Shown: positions 8,158-19,831 of the stretch, in pieces | How the letters are laid out: the number at the start of each line of letters is the position of its first letter | Numbering within the stretch: the stretch's first letter is position 1 | From: Betaproteobacteria bacterium HGW-Betaproteobacteria-11 | GTDB taxonomy: Bacteria > Pseudomonadota > Gammaproteobacteria > Burkholderiales > Rhodocyclaceae | NCBI GenBank assembly: GCA_002842395.1 | Contig: PHCV01000005.1 | Coordinates: forward strand, 1-64,000 | Direction of reading: 5' to 3' | Length of the DNA: 64,000 bases | Notes under the pieces: model-generated | What the model saw: the letters and a program-made list of their open reading frames with translations, nothing else | Databases searched by the model: none | Told to the model about the DNA's origin: nothing | Made by a program: the position numbers and the translations under genes

Positions 8158-9813
8158 ATGAAAACATGGATCAAATCTGGCGAACCGTGGATCTGGGCCA
8201 CCGCGGGCGGTATCGCCATTGCCCTGGTGGCGGTGCTGGGCGTGCTCTGGCTGACGGCGGCGCGCGGCTTGCTGCATTTTTGGCCAGCGATGGTGGCCGA
8301 AACTACCTATGTCGAAAAGGATGGCAGCAGGATTCGGCTGATTGGCGAAATCAAGGAACAGGAAGAAGTCGCCGTACGGCGGCTGATCGAATCCGGTTTC
8401 AAGATCGAAAGCACCGATAAATTCACCACCCGCTATCTGCTGAAGCTGGGCAATCGCGATGTCCATGGCTTCGATTTCAAGTGGTATCCGGCGCCCCTGC
8501 TGAGCGAGTTCACCTATCCGCAGGATCTGATCACCGTCGAGCGGCGCGAATGGGGCAACTTCTACGGCCATCTCAAGGCAGTGAAGGAAAACGGTCAGGT
8601 GGTCGCCGAGGGTGTTGCCGCCCTGCCCGAGCTGGAGCGCCGCATCCAGCGCGCTAGCGAGCTTTTCCAGAAAATTTTTCATATCGAGAAAGATGAGATC
8701 GGGGATCTCAACTATGAAATGGAGCGGTTGCGCCTGAAGGAGAAGAAGCTGCAACTTCAGGGCAAGCTCGACGAACCGGCCAGGACGGGGATGGAGAAGG
8801 AGCGCGAGGCACTCAATGGGAAGTTCGGCGCGCTGCAGGCACGGTTGGAGAAGCTGCGTGGCGAGATTGGGCGGGACAGCCTGAGCGCCGAAGTGATGAA
8901 TGGCCAGATAGTCGATGTGCCGCTGGAAAAAGTGGCCGAGGCCTATCGGCCGAATGCCATGGGGCTGGTTGACAAGGTGGGCTACTATTTTCGCAAGCTG
9001 TATGCCTTCGGCACCGAGAATCCGCGCGAGGCCAATACCGAAGGCGGGATTTTCCCGGCCATCTTCGGCACCATCATGATGGTGGTGCTGATGTCGATTC
9101 TGGTCATGCCGCTGGGCGTCATCGCGGCGGTGTACATGCGGGAATATGCAAAACAGGGGCCACTGATCCGCATTATCCGCATCGCGGTGAATAATCTGGC
9201 TGGCGTGCCGTCGATCGTCTATGGCGTGTTCGGCCTCGGTTTTTTCGTTTATTTCCTCGGCGGCAGCATCGACCAGCTGTTCTTTCCCGAGGCGCTGCCG
9301 GCGCCGACCTTCGGCAGTCCGGGTATTCTTTGGGCTTCGCTCACGCTGGCGATCCTGACCTTGCCGGTGGTCATCGTTTCCACCGAAGAAGGCCTGGCGC
9401 GGGTGCCGCGCAGCCTGCGCGAGGGCAGTTTGGCGCTGGGCGCCACCAAGGCCGAAACCCTGTGGCGAACGGTGCTGCCGATGACCAGTCCGGCGATCAT
9501 GACTGGGTTGATCCTGGCGGTGGCCCGCGCGGCGGGGGAGACCGCGCCGCTGATGCTGGTCGGCGTGGTCAAGCTGGCGCCCAGCCTGCCGCTGGACGGG
9601 CATTTCCCATATTTCCATCTCGAGCGGCAGTTCATGCACCTGGGCTTCCATATCTATGACGTCGGCTTCCAGAGCCCGAATGTCGAGGCCGCCCGGCCGC
9701 TGGTTTACGCCACGGCATTGCTGCTGGTGCTGGTAATCGTGGCGCTCAACCTGGCGGCGATCTCGTTGCGCAACCGGCTGCGAGAAACCTATCGCGGCCT
9801 TGAAGGAATGTGA
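8158..9813 (+). CDS. pstA: Phosphate ABC transporter permease PstA, long form
   Basis: A 551-residue partner permease of PstC. After an N-terminal membrane segment (about residues 10-35) comes a long insert to about residue 290. It includes a charged stretch likely to form a coiled coil (around residues 170-245, rich in E, K, L and R). The permease helices follow, with the EAA loop near residue 424 ([16 protein letters not shown]). E. coli PstA is 296 residues, so both permeases here are enlarged in the same way and their inserts may interact; that is inference. ATG 8158 follows GAGG (8145-8148), 11 bases after the pstC stop. Confidence 0.92.
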   Translation: MKTWIKSGEPWIWATAGGIAIALVAVLGVLWLTAARGLLHFWPAMVAETTYVEKDGSRIRLIGEIKEQEEVAVRRLIESGFKIESTDKFTTRYLLKLGNRDVHGFDFKWYPAPLLSEFTYPQDLITVERREWGNFYGHLKAVKENGQVVAEGVAALPELERRIQRASELFQKIFHIEKDEIGDLNYEMERLRLKEKKLQLQGKLDEPARTGMEKEREALNGKFGALQARLEKLRGEIGRDSLSAEVMNGQIVDVPLEKVAEAYRPNAMGLVDKVGYYFRKLYAFGTENPREANTEGGIFPAIFGTIMMVVLMSILVMPLGVIAAVYMREYAKQGPLIRIIRIAVNNLAGVPSIVYGVFGLGFFVYFLGGSIDQLFFPEALPAPTFGSPGILWASLTLAILTLPVVIVSTEEGLARVPRSLREGSLALGATKAETLWRTVLPMTSPAIMTGLILAVARAAGETAPLMLVGVVKLAPSLPLDGHFPYFHLERQFMHLGFHIYDVGFQSPNVEAARPLVYATALLLVLVIVALNLAAISLRNRLRETYRGLEGM

Positions 9814-9859
9814 TGCAGGTTGTTGCCACTCACGACTCTATCCATGGAATGATCACCAG

Positions 9860-10729
9860 ATGAATACGCCAAACATGAATGCCACCTTGCCGAGATCGCA
9901 TGCCATCAACATCAGTGCGGCGCTCGAACGTGCTGCTGGCCGTGAGAATGCGGGAGTAGCGGAAGCCGGCACTGAAAAAGTTTGTATCGAAACGAAAAAC
10001 CTCAATCTTCACTATGCGGCGGCGCAGGCGCTGTTCAATGTCAATGTCAAGATCCCGAAAAGCCGGGTCACGGCATTCATCGGCCCCAGCGGTTGCGGGA
10101 AATCGACGCTGTTGCGCTGCTTCAATCGCATGAACGACCTGGTCGACATCTGCCGCATCGAAGGCCAGGTCCTGCTCGACAACGCCGACATCTATGATCG
10201 TTCGGTCAAGGTGGCCCTGCTGCGGCGGAGGGTTGGCATGGTGTTCCAGAAGCCCAACCCGTTCCCCAAGTCGATTTTCGAAAACGTGGCCTACGGATTG
10301 CGCATCATGGGTGTCAATGACAAGAAGGCGCTTGCCGAGACCGTCGAGCGGGCCTTGCGCGGCGCGGCGCTATGGGACGAGGTGAAGGATCGGCTCGATG
10401 CCAATGGCCTGGGCTTGTCCGGCGGTCAGCAGCAGCGCCTGGTGATTGCCCGTGCCATCGCCCTGGAACCCGAGGTGCTGCTGCTCGATGAACCCTGTTC
10501 GGCGCTGGACCCGATCGCCACCGCGAAGATCGAGGAGTTGTTGCTGGAATTGAAGAACCGGTTCACCATCGTCATCGTCACCCACAACATGCAGCAGGCG
10601 GCGCGGGTTTCCGATTACACCCTGTTCATGCACATGGGGGAAGCGGTCGAGTTCAACGACACGGAAACCTTGTTTACCACCCCGAAGATGGATCGCACGT
10701 CGGACTACATCACCGGCCGCTTTGGTTGA
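9860..10729 (+). CDS. pstB: Phosphate ABC transporter ATPase
   Basis: A 289-residue ATPase that drives PstCA. Walker [10 protein letters not shown] is near residue 74, the signature LSGGQQQR near 186 and Walker B LLLDEP near 206, followed by the conserved SALDPIA. The ATG at 9860 leaves an N-terminal tail of about 35 residues before the ABC fold. An upstream frame extends into pstA but has no start signal. phoU, phoB and phoR do not follow; the next gene is convergent and ends 5 bases away. Confidence 0.93.
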   Translation: MNTPNMNATLPRSHAINISAALERAAGRENAGVAEAGTEKVCIETKNLNLHYAAAQALFNVNVKIPKSRVTAFIGPSGCGKSTLLRCFNRMNDLVDICRIEGQVLLDNADIYDRSVKVALLRRRVGMVFQKPNPFPKSIFENVAYGLRIMGVNDKKALAETVERALRGAALWDEVKDRLDANGLGLSGGQQQRLVIARAIALEPEVLLLDEPCSALDPIATAKIEELLLELKNRFTIVIVTHNMQQAARVSDYTLFMHMGEAVEFNDTETLFTTPKMDRTSDYITGRFG

Positions 10730-10734
10730 GAGCC

Positions 10735-11550
10735 TCAGTCCGGACGTTGTGGGCGCAGCCAGATCAGCCAGTAAATAAAGGCCACGCCGCCACCACCACC
10801 ACCAAGAATATTTCCCATCGTGACGGGGAGCAGATTGGCCAGGATGGATGCGGCATCGACCCCGGCCACGCCGTGCAGTCAGGCCAGCGGCAGGAAGAAC
10901 ATGTTGGCGACCGAGTGTTCCAGACCGAGGGCGACGAAACCGGCAATCGGTAAAATGATCGCCAGGATCTTGTCGGTCACGGTGTGTGCGGCAAAACACA
11001 TCCACTCTGCGAGACAGACCAGCGCATTGCACAGCAGGCCGCGTCAGAACGCCGCTTCCCAGCTCAAGGCGAGTTTTCCGCTGGCAACGGTGGCGAGAGT
11101 CTCGCCGACACCGCCCGCGGCGAGGCCGAGTACCCCTGAGCGCCAGACGACCCAGGCTGTGGCGACGGCGCCGATCAGGTTGGCGACATAGATCAGACTC
11201 CAGTTGCGCAACAGCTCCGCCATGCCGACCTTGCCTCCTGCCCAGGCCATGACGACTAGATTGTTGCCGGTGAATAATTCGGCTCCGGCGACGACCACCA
11301 GGATCAGACCGAGCGAGAAGGCCATGCCGCCCAGCAGCCGGGTCGGGCCGAAACCGAACGAACTGCCGGTGATCACCACTAGATAAAACAGGGCGCCGAA
11401 GGCGATGAAGGCGCCGGCCAGCACGCCAAGCGCCAGAGTTTGCAGGACAGGCAGCCGAACCTTGCGCACCCCGGCGCCGGCCACCAGGGTGGCGATGTGC
11501 TGCGGGGCGATGGCATCGAACGGGTTGGGCGCGGCAGGTTGCTGTTCCAT
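10735..11550 (-). pseudogene. Formate/nitrite transporter (FocA/NirC family) with two in-frame TGA codons
   Basis: A 272-codon frame has the full length of formate/nitrite channels. The N-terminal half reads normally (GAELFTGNNLVVMAWAGGKV, the family's TGN motif). TGA then appears at codon 169 (11044-11046), directly before RGLLCNALVCLAEWM, and again at codon 224 (10879-10881), directly before LHGVAG. Between and after them the same frame continues as good family sequence (LEHSVANMFFLPLA) to a final TGA at 10735. There is no frameshift. The likely reading is a gene inactivated by two nonsense changes, leaving a 168-residue product. The TGAs replace hydrophobic positions, so selenocysteine is unlikely. 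Convergent with pstB. Confidence 0.85.
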
Positions 11551-11575
11551 GGTTCGATCCTCCAGGAGATGAAAA

Positions 11576-13798
<2,223 letters not shown>

Positions 13799-13818
13799 AT
13801 TGCGCAGACGCGGGGGGT

Positions 13819-14082
13819 TCAGGCCGTCGCCGGAACGATGCTGATGACGCGGCGCTTCTTTTCGCCCTTGATGGCGAACTGCACGGTACCTTCGACTTTG
13901 GCGAAGAGGGTGTGATCCTTGCCTATGCCGACGTTATCGCCAGGATGAAACTCGGTGCCACGCTGGCGGACAATGATGTTGCCCGGAACGACGAGTTGCC
14001 CGCCGTAGCGTTTGACGCCGAGGCGCTTCGATTCCGAATCGCGGCCGTTACGCGAACTGCCGCCTGCTTTTTTGTGTGCCAT
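13819..14082 (-). CDS. rpmA: 50S ribosomal protein L27
   Basis: An 87-residue L27 near the peptidyl-transferase centre. The start [16 protein letters not shown] and the segment [17 protein letters not shown] are diagnostic. It is second in the rplU-rpmA operon, 36 bases after rplU. Confidence 0.98.
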   Translation of the reverse strand: MAHKKAGGSSRNGRDSESKRLGVKRYGGQLVVPGNIIVRQRGTEFHPGDNVGIGKDHTLFAKVEGTVQFAIKGEKKRRVISIVPATA

Positions 14083-14118
14083 GTTTTATGCTCCTTGAAT
14101 TCAGTGGCCGTTCGGCGG

Positions 14119-14430
14119 TCAGGCCGCGATGCCGCTGATTTCGATTTCCGTGAAGTTCTGCCGATGGCCCTGGTGCTTCTGGTAGTGCTTGCGCCGGCGC
14201 ATCTTGAAGATGGTGACCTTGGGATGTCGACCCTGAGCGATCACCTTGGCCATGACCTTGGCGCCGGCGAGCAGGGGGGAACCGATTTTTACCGATTCGC
14301 CTTCGCCGACCATCAAGACCTGGTCGAGAGTGATTTCAGTGCCTACATCAGCCGGTATCTGTTCGATTTTAAGTTTTTCGCCGGCCGCGACGCGATACTG
14401 CTTGCCGCCGGTTTTTATGACCGCATACAT
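14119..14430 (-). CDS. rplU: 50S ribosomal protein L21
   Basis: A 103-residue L21 ([33 protein letters not shown] near the C-terminus) that binds 23S rRNA. It is first gene of the operon, behind a clear sigma-70 promoter at 14469-14497. Confidence 0.98.
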   Translation of the reverse strand: MYAVIKTGGKQYRVAAGEKLKIEQIPADVGTEITLDQVLMVGEGESVKIGSPLLAGAKVMAKVIAQGRHPKVTIFKMRRRKHYQKHQGHRQNFTEIEISGIAA

Positions 14431-14468
14431 GATGATGGACTCCAGAGGGATGGTACAAAGAGGCGCGG

Positions 14469-14497
14469 AGTATACCGGGGTGGAAGGAGCAGGTCAA
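14469..14497 (-). promoter_or_regulatory. Sigma-70 promoter of rplU
   Basis: On the minus strand TTGACC (14497-14492) and TATACT (14474-14469) are separated by exactly 17 bases, followed by a leader of about 30 bases to the rplU ATG. Confidence 0.8.
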
Positions 14498-14585
14498 ATG
14501 CTTGATTTGCTTGGTTTGCCAGGGGTGGCAATGCAGTAGTAGCGCTACCGTCTGGTGAAGCGGGAATTCCGGCATGGAAAGCACG

Positions 14586-17279
14586 TCAGCGCCGGTTTTT
14601 TGCGACTTCGAGGTGTTTCACGAGTTCGATGAGGAGAAGCGCGCCACCTGCCGTGGCAAGAATCGCCAGCCAGGACGGGATATCCAGCGGCGCCATGCCG
14701 AACAGGCGAGCCAGTGGCGGCCAGTAGGTGAGGAGCAGTTGCAAAGCCAGTGTCGCTGCCACGCCTCGCCAAACCCAGGGGTTGGAAAAGGCTGGAATCC
14801 GGGTCAGTGGCAAGGCGAGCGAGCGGCAACTGAACAGATAGACCGCCTCGGTGGCGACGAAGGCATTGACCGCGACGCTGCGTGCCTGCTCCAGGCTCTG
14901 GCCGGAGTCGAGGGCCCACTCGAACAGACCGAAGGCCGCCACCAGCATCACTACGCCGACGATGCCGACTCGTTGCAGCAACCTCCGGTCGAGGATCGGC
15001 GCGGCCGGCGGTCGTGGCGGGCGGCGCATGATGCCGGGCTCGGTCGGCTCGAAGACGAGCGGCAGTCCCAGCAGGATGGCCGTGGTCATGTTGATCCAGA
15101 GGATCTGCAGGGCGGTGATGGGCAGGGTCGTCCCCAGCAGGATGGCGCAAAGGATGACCAGCCCCTCGCCGAAGTTGGTCGGTAGCGTCCAGGTGATGAA
15201 TTTCACCAGGTTGTCATAGACCAGGCGCCCTTCCTCGATGGCGGCCTCGATGGTGGCGAAACTGTCGTCGAGCAGCACCATGGCCGCCGCCTCCTTGGCT
15301 ACCTCGGTGCCGCCGCTGCCCATCGCGATGCCGATGTCGGCGGCCTTGAGCGCCGGTGCATCATTGACCCCGTCCCCGGTCATGGCGACGACGGCGCCCC
15401 GTTTTTGCAGGGCTTGCACCAGGCGCAACTTCTGCTCCGGCTCGACGCGGGCGAACACGGCCACCCGGCCGACCCGTTCGGCCAGCTGCGCATCGTCCAG
15501 CCGGGCAATCTGGCCGCCCGTCAGCACCTGATCATCGTCGGGGGAAAGCAGGCCAATGGCGCCGGCAATGGCGAGCGCGGTGGCGGCATGATCGCCGGTG
15601 ATCATCTTCACCTCGATGCCGGCGGCATGGCAGGTGCGCACCGCCCGGATGGCTTCGGGGCGGGGTGGATCGACCATCCCGACCAGGCCGAGGAAGGTGA
15701 GGTCTTGCGTGATGGTATCGGGTTGCGGTGTTTCACCGGCGGGAAGGCGGCGGCGGGCCACGGCCAGGATGCGCAGGCCGCTTCTGGCCATGGCCTGCGC
15801 CGCGGCATGGATGGCCGCCTCGGGCAGGGGCGCGCGCCGGCCGTCGCAAGTGAGTTGATCGATCGCGGCAGGCAGCAGTTTTTCGACGGCCCCCTTGAGA
15901 TAGACGATGTTCTCGTCCTCGATTCGATGGCGCGTGGCCATGAATTGCAGTTCGGAGGCGAAGGGGATCACATCCAGCCGGGGGAAGACCTGACGCAAGG
16001 TTTCCTCGTCGAGCCCGGTCTTGCGTGCAGCCACCAGTAGCGCGGCTTCGGTCGGGTCGCCGCCGATCTGCCAGTGGTGGTCGTGTTGAGAGAGCGAAGC
16101 ATCGTTGCACAGTACTGCGGCAACCAAAGCTTCACGAACCGCCGGAGTCGCCGCGACGCGCTCCTCGCCTTCACGCAGCAGATGGCCGTGCGGGGCGTAG
16201 CCTTGGCCGCTCAGGGTAAAGGCCTGGTCACCGGCATAGAGCTGGGTGACGGTCATCGCATTCTCGGTGAGGGTGCCCGTCTTGTCGGAGCAGATCACGG
16301 TGATGCTGCCCAAGGTCTCGACCGCCGGCAGATGACGGATGATGGCCCGCCGCCGGGCCATGCGACCGATGCCGATCGCCAGCATGATCGTCATCGCCGC
16401 CGGCAGGCCTTCGGGAATCGCACCGATGGCCAGTGCCACGGCGGCCATCAGCATATCCACCAGCGGCTCGCCGCGTGCAAGGCCGATGGCGACGGTGAGT
16501 CCAGCCAACGCCAGAATCGCCCATAACAGCCGCCTGGAGAAGGCATCGATCTTGCGGGTGAGCGGTGTCTTGAGCTCCGGCAGTTCGGCTATCCGTTGCG
16601 CAATACGGCCGGTGGCGGTGGCTTCTCCCGTGGCGATGACCAGCCCCAGCCCCTGTCCGCCGACGATGTGGGTGCCGGCGAAAGCCATGTTGCGGCGGTC
16701 GGCCAGCCGGGTTGCGGGAGGCAGGGCCGCCGCGTGTTTGTCGATCGGCAGCGATTCGCCGGTGAGCGCGGCCTCGGTGCTGCGCAAGCGATGCGCGAAG
16801 ATCAGCCGCACATCGGCCGGCACGCGGTCGCCGGCCGCGAGCCGGACGATGTCGCCCGGCACCAGGAGCCGGGCATCGAGCCGGAGACGTTGCCGGTCGC
16901 GGACGACCTCGGCCTCGGTCGCCAGGGCACGCGCCAGCGCGGCAAGGGCTTCTTCGGCCTTTCCTTCCTGAATGAAGCCGACCACGGCATTGATGAGTAC
17001 CACGCCGAAAATCACGGCGCTGTCGAGCCACTCGCCAAGCAGTGCGGTGACCGCGCCGGCGGCGATCAACACCAGCACCAGCGGGGCCAGGAACTGCGCG
17101 AGAAGGCGGGCGAAGGCGCTTTTCGGGTGCGGTTGCGGCATCTGATTGGGGCCGTAGAGTTGCAGGCGTCGCGCCGCTTCCTCGGCGCTGAGCCCGGTGT
17201 CCCGATCGGAGGCGAGGCGTCGTATCGCTTCTTCGCCCGGCAGATGGTGCCAGTCCTCTGCCGGCGTTTCTTGCGTCAT
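14586..17279 (-). CDS. P-type cation-transporting ATPase (type II), ion uncertain
   Basis: An 897-residue ATPase of the P2 class. It shows the actuator TGES loop (LTGESLPIDK), the phosphorylation site CSDKTGTLT, MTGDGVNDAPALK and ten expected membrane helices. The M4 segment AIPEGLPAAMT carries the glutamate of calcium pumps. In M6, however, the segment is ILWINMTTAILLGLPLVF, where the pump's aspartate (NxxTD in SERCA) is replaced by Ala. The ion may therefore not be calcium. Its ATG overlaps the stop of the sensor kinase (ATGA 17276-17279), so it is the last gene of the six-gene haem-protein/two-component operon. Confidence 0.9.
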   Translation of the reverse strand: MTQETPAEDWHHLPGEEAIRRLASDRDTGLSAEEAARRLQLYGPNQMPQPHPKSAFARLLAQFLAPLVLVLIAAGAVTALLGEWLDSAVIFGVVLINAVVGFIQEGKAEEALAALARALATEAEVVRDRQRLRLDARLLVPGDIVRLAAGDRVPADVRLIFAHRLRSTEAALTGESLPIDKHAAALPPATRLADRRNMAFAGTHIVGGQGLGLVIATGEATATGRIAQRIAELPELKTPLTRKIDAFSRRLLWAILALAGLTVAIGLARGEPLVDMLMAAVALAIGAIPEGLPAAMTIMLAIGIGRMARRRAIIRHLPAVETLGSITVICSDKTGTLTENAMTVTQLYAGDQAFTLSGQGYAPHGHLLREGEERVAATPAVREALVAAVLCNDASLSQHDHHWQIGGDPTEAALLVAARKTGLDEETLRQVFPRLDVIPFASELQFMATRHRIEDENIVYLKGAVEKLLPAAIDQLTCDGRRAPLPEAAIHAAAQAMARSGLRILAVARRRLPAGETPQPDTITQDLTFLGLVGMVDPPRPEAIRAVRTCHAAGIEVKMITGDHAATALAIAGAIGLLSPDDDQVLTGGQIARLDDAQLAERVGRVAVFARVEPEQKLRLVQALQKRGAVVAMTGDGVNDAPALKAADIGIAMGSGGTEVAKEAAAMVLLDDSFATIEAAIEEGRLVYDNLVKFITWTLPTNFGEGLVILCAILLGTTLPITALQILWINMTTAILLGLPLVFEPTEPGIMRRPPRPPAAPILDRRLLQRVGIVGVVMLVAAFGLFEWALDSGQSLEQARSVAVNAFVATEAVYLFSCRSLALPLTRIPAFSNPWVWRGVAATLALQLLLTYWPPLARLFGMAPLDIPSWLAILATAGGALLLIELVKHLEVAKNRR

Positions 17280-18640
17280 GGTGCGGGGCCTGCCCTGGGG
17301 AAGTCGACACTGACCGCAAGGCCGCGGCCGCCCGGGCCGGCGCCGAATTCGATCCGGGCGCCGTGCAGCTCGGCGATCCGGCGCACGATGGAAAGGCCGA
17401 GGCCGCTGCCGGCAGGCGTGGTCGCCGGGGTTGATGAAAAGTCGGCGCTGGCGAGACGGCGAAAACGCTGGCCCAGCATGTCGTATTCGGCTGCGGGGAC
17501 ACCGGGGCCGTCGTCGACAACGGTCAGCCGGATCGTCCCGCCCTTGCGCAGAGTGACTTCGATGCGCGAGGGCGCGCCGTGGCCGAGGGCATTGGCCACC
17601 AGGTTGCGGACCAGTACGCGTAGCAGGACGGCATTGCCGGCGATGTCGGCCGCTTCGGCGGTCAAGGCGAGTTCGCAGTCGTGGGCAATCGCTTCGCCGG
17701 CCATTTCCGCCAATACTTCTTCAAGCAGGGCGCCCAGGTCGAGCGGGGCGAGCGTGGCCGTGGTTTGCGCATCGAGCCGCGCCAGGAGCAGCATCTGTTC
17801 GACCAGATGGGTCGCCCGGTCGCAGCCGGAGGTTACCTGTTCGAGCGCATGGTCGCGCTCGCGCTGGTTGCGGGCGGCGTGTGCCACCTGGGCCTGCGCC
17901 TTGAGCGCGGCAAGCGGCGTACGCAATTCATGCGCGGCATCGGCGGTGAAACGGCGCTCGTTTTCCAGGGCGCGGTGAATGCCGGCGAACAGCGTGTTCA
18001 TGCGCGCGACCAGCGGGACGATTTCGGCCGGCGTGGTGGTCAGCGGGAGCGGGGCGAGATTGTCGGCGGCGCGGATTTCGAGTTCGCGGGTGACTTCGAC
18101 CAGCGGCAGCAGCGCGCGGCGCACGGCGAAGGCGAGCAGCAGCGCCAGCAGCGGCAGGGCGAAGAGCAGCGGCTGCAGGAAATGCATGATGAGTTCGTGG
18201 GCGACATCCTCGCGCGCGGCGTCGATCTCGCCGACATGGATCATCAGCGCGCCGTTCAAGGTCGGCGCGGAAAATACCCGCCAGCGCCGGCCTTCGATCT
18301 CGCGCTCGGCAAAGCCCGGCTGGTTGTTGCCGAGCGGCGTCTTCGGCGCGTTGGCCGAGGCCAGGCGCAATTCGCCGGCCGTGGTGTAGGCCTGGAAAGC
18401 GACCTTGCGCGCGTAGTGGTGCAGCAAGGGGGTTTGCAGCACCTCGTTCTCGTGCAGCTCGTGGAGCGACTGGGCGACCAGAATCGCCGCCGCCTGGGCC
18501 AGGTGGGCATCGAGCAGCTCATCGACTTCGTGACGCGCCTCGCGGTAGGTGAACACGGCGGTCACCGCCCACACCGCGCCCACCGCCAGCAGGGTGAGGC
18601 TGATCAGCCGCAGGCGCAGCGAGAGGGGGCGGGAGGTCAT
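17276..18640 (-). CDS. Sensor histidine kinase, QseC type
   Basis: A 454-residue inner-membrane kinase. Membrane helices near residues 10-32 and 155-178 flank a periplasmic sensor of about 120 residues. The phosphoacceptor box AAHELRTPLAALKAQAQVAH is near residue 240. Nucleotide-binding motifs NALGHG, DDGPGVP and GSGLGLSIV are present. It overlaps the response regulator by 4 bases upstream and the P-type ATPase by 4 downstream. The sequence resembles QseC; the signal is not predictable. A copy of the 25-bp dispersed element lies in its ATP-lid region (RRLASADFSS). Confidence 0.93.
   Translation of the reverse strand: MTSRPLSLRLRLISLTLLAVGAVWAVTAVFTYREARHEVDELLDAHLAQAAAILVAQSLHELHENEVLQTPLLHHYARKVAFQAYTTAGELRLASANAPKTPLGNNQPGFAEREIEGRRWRVFSAPTLNGALMIHVGEIDAAREDVAHELIMHFLQPLLFALPLLALLLAFAVRRALLPLVEVTRELEIRAADNLAPLPLTTTPAEIVPLVARMNTLFAGIHRALENERRFTADAAHELRTPLAALKAQAQVAHAARNQRERDHALEQVTSGCDRATHLVEQMLLLARLDAQTTATLAPLDLGALLEEVLAEMAGEAIAHDCELALTAEAADIAGNAVLLRVLVRNLVANALGHGAPSRIEVTLRKGGTIRLTVVDDGPGVPAAEYDMLGQRFRRLASADFSSTPATTPAGSGLGLSIVRRIAELHGARIEFGAGPGGRGLAVSVDFPRAGPAP
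17437..17461 (-). repeat. 25-bp dispersed element, copy 1
   Basis: CGCCGT-CTC-GCCAGCGCCGACTTTT, identical over all 25 bp to copy 3. It lies sense within the histidine-kinase gene, in a region that varies between kinases. Confidence 0.8.
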
Positions 18641-19296
18641 GTTTTCGGAATCACGTAGCCAATGCCGCGCAGGGTACGGATGGTCTCGCTGCCGAGTTTG
18701 CGCCGCAGATGATGGATGAATACCTCGACCGCGTTGCTGCCGATTTCCTCGCCCCAGGCATAGAGCTGCTCCTCCAGTTGCGCGCGGGACAGCGCGCGCC
18801 CCGGATGTTGCAACAGGGCGTGGAGCAGGGCGTATTCGCGGGCCGAGAGTTCGATCTCCTGTCCATTCCGGGTGACGCGCCGGGTCGCCGGGTCGAGGCT
18901 GATGCCGGCGGCCTCGATCAGCGGTGCCGGGGTGCCGCTGGCGCGGCGCAGCAGCGCGCGCAGCCGGGCCTGCAACTCGCTCAGCTCGAACGGCTTGACC
19001 AGATAGTCGTCGGCGCCGCTATCGAGGCCGCGAATGCGGTCGTCCACGGTATCGCGGGCGGTGAGGATCAGTACCGGCAAGGTCTTGCCCCGTGCCCGCA
19101 ATTCGCCGAGCAGGGTGAGCCCGTCCTTCCGCGGCAGGCCGAGGTCGAGCACGACGGCGGCATAGTCCTCGGCGGCGAGCGCCAGCTCGGCCTTGACCCC
19201 GTCGCGCGCCCAGTCGACGGCATGGCCTGCCTGCCTAAGGCCGGCCTGGATCGCATCGCCGAGCAGGGCATCGTCTTCAACCAGCAGAATTCTCAT
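18637..19296 (-). CDS. OmpR-family response regulator, QseB type
   Basis: A 219-residue regulator. The receiver domain has the acidic pocket EDD (residues 7-9), the phosphorylated Asp51 (VLDLGLP) and Lys in YLVKPF. The C-terminal winged helix contains SNAVEVFIHHLRRKLG, diagnostic of the QseB/PmrA subfamily. It overlaps the cytochrome b gene by 20 bases and the kinase by 4. Members of this subfamily bind direct repeats of CTTAA-type hexamers with 5-bp spacers; exactly such an array lies upstream of shp at 20729-20767, so autoregulation of the operon is likely. Confidence 0.94.
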   Translation of the reverse strand: MRILLVEDDALLGDAIQAGLRQAGHAVDWARDGVKAELALAAEDYAAVVLDLGLPRKDGLTLLGELRARGKTLPVLILTARDTVDDRIRGLDSGADDYLVKPFELSELQARLRALLRRASGTPAPLIEAAGISLDPATRRVTRNGQEIELSAREYALLHALLQHPGRALSRAQLEEQLYAWGEEIGSNAVEVFIHHLRRKLGSETIRTLRGIGYVIPKT

Positions 19297-19831
19297 CGGG
19301 CGGGCACCTTTTCCAGCCGCTAATCATCGCACGAACCAGATTTTCGCCGTGCAGGCGACTGCTGGCGATCACCCCGGCGATGTGGATCACGACCAGCGCC
19401 ATCATGCCGTCGCCGAGCGTTTCGTGCACCTCCTCGAACAGCTCGCCGCCGATTTCCTCGTAGGTCAGCCAGCCGCTCGCCACGGTCAGCAGGCCGAGCC
19501 CGAGCAGCAGCAGGATCGCCACCGCGCCGGCCGGATTGTGGCCGAGATAATGTTCGGGATGGCGACCGAAGAGCGACTTCAGATAGCGCAGCAGTTTCTC
19601 CGGCGTCGGCCAGAATTCGGCGAAGCGCGCATGTCGATTGCCGACGAATCCCCACAGCAGGCGGAACGCCAGCAGACCACCGACCGTGTACCCGGAGATG
19701 ACATGGACATCGCGCCAGCGTTCCGATTCGGCGGTGAAGAAAGCGATGAAGAAGGATGCGGCCAGCGACCAGTGAAACAGGCGGGTGGGCAGATCCCAGA
19801 CGCGGATGCGGTTGAGCGACGGGGTGGTCAT
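19277..19831 (-). CDS. Di-haem cytochrome b561-type membrane protein
   Basis: A 184-residue integral membrane protein with four predicted helices and conserved histidines as haem ligands (RLFHWSLA near residue 19, RDVHVISGYTVGG near 43, VVIHIAGV near 150). It belongs to the NiFe-hydrogenase-type cytochrome b family. It overlaps dhc by 4 bases and the response regulator by 20. In the SHP clusters of Rhodobacter and Shewanella the same trio (SHP, DHC, cytochrome b) forms an electron path from the quinone pool to the periplasmic SHP. Confidence 0.9.
   Translation of the reverse strand: MTTPSLNRIRVWDLPTRLFHWSLAASFFIAFFTAESERWRDVHVISGYTVGGLLAFRLLWGFVGNRHARFAEFWPTPEKLLRYLKSLFGRHPEHYLGHNPAGAVAILLLLGLGLLTVASGWLTYEEIGGELFEEVHETLGDGMMALVVIHIAGVIASSRLHGENLVRAMISGWKRCPPDENSAG

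Noticed and set aside
10501-10530. Further dispersed-element copy in pstB (TTCGGCGCTGG)
   Set aside because: It matches only 11 bases and encodes the conserved SALDP motif of ABC ATPases, so protein constraint explains it.
10735-11550. Selenoprotein formate/nitrite transporter
   Set aside because: The TGAs fall at hydrophobic, non-catalytic positions and no clear SECIS-like stem follows either.
14580-14600. Dispersed-element copy at the ATPase 3' end (CAGCGCCGGTTTTTT)
   Set aside because: The GAC/GAG core and the CGCCGT half are missing.
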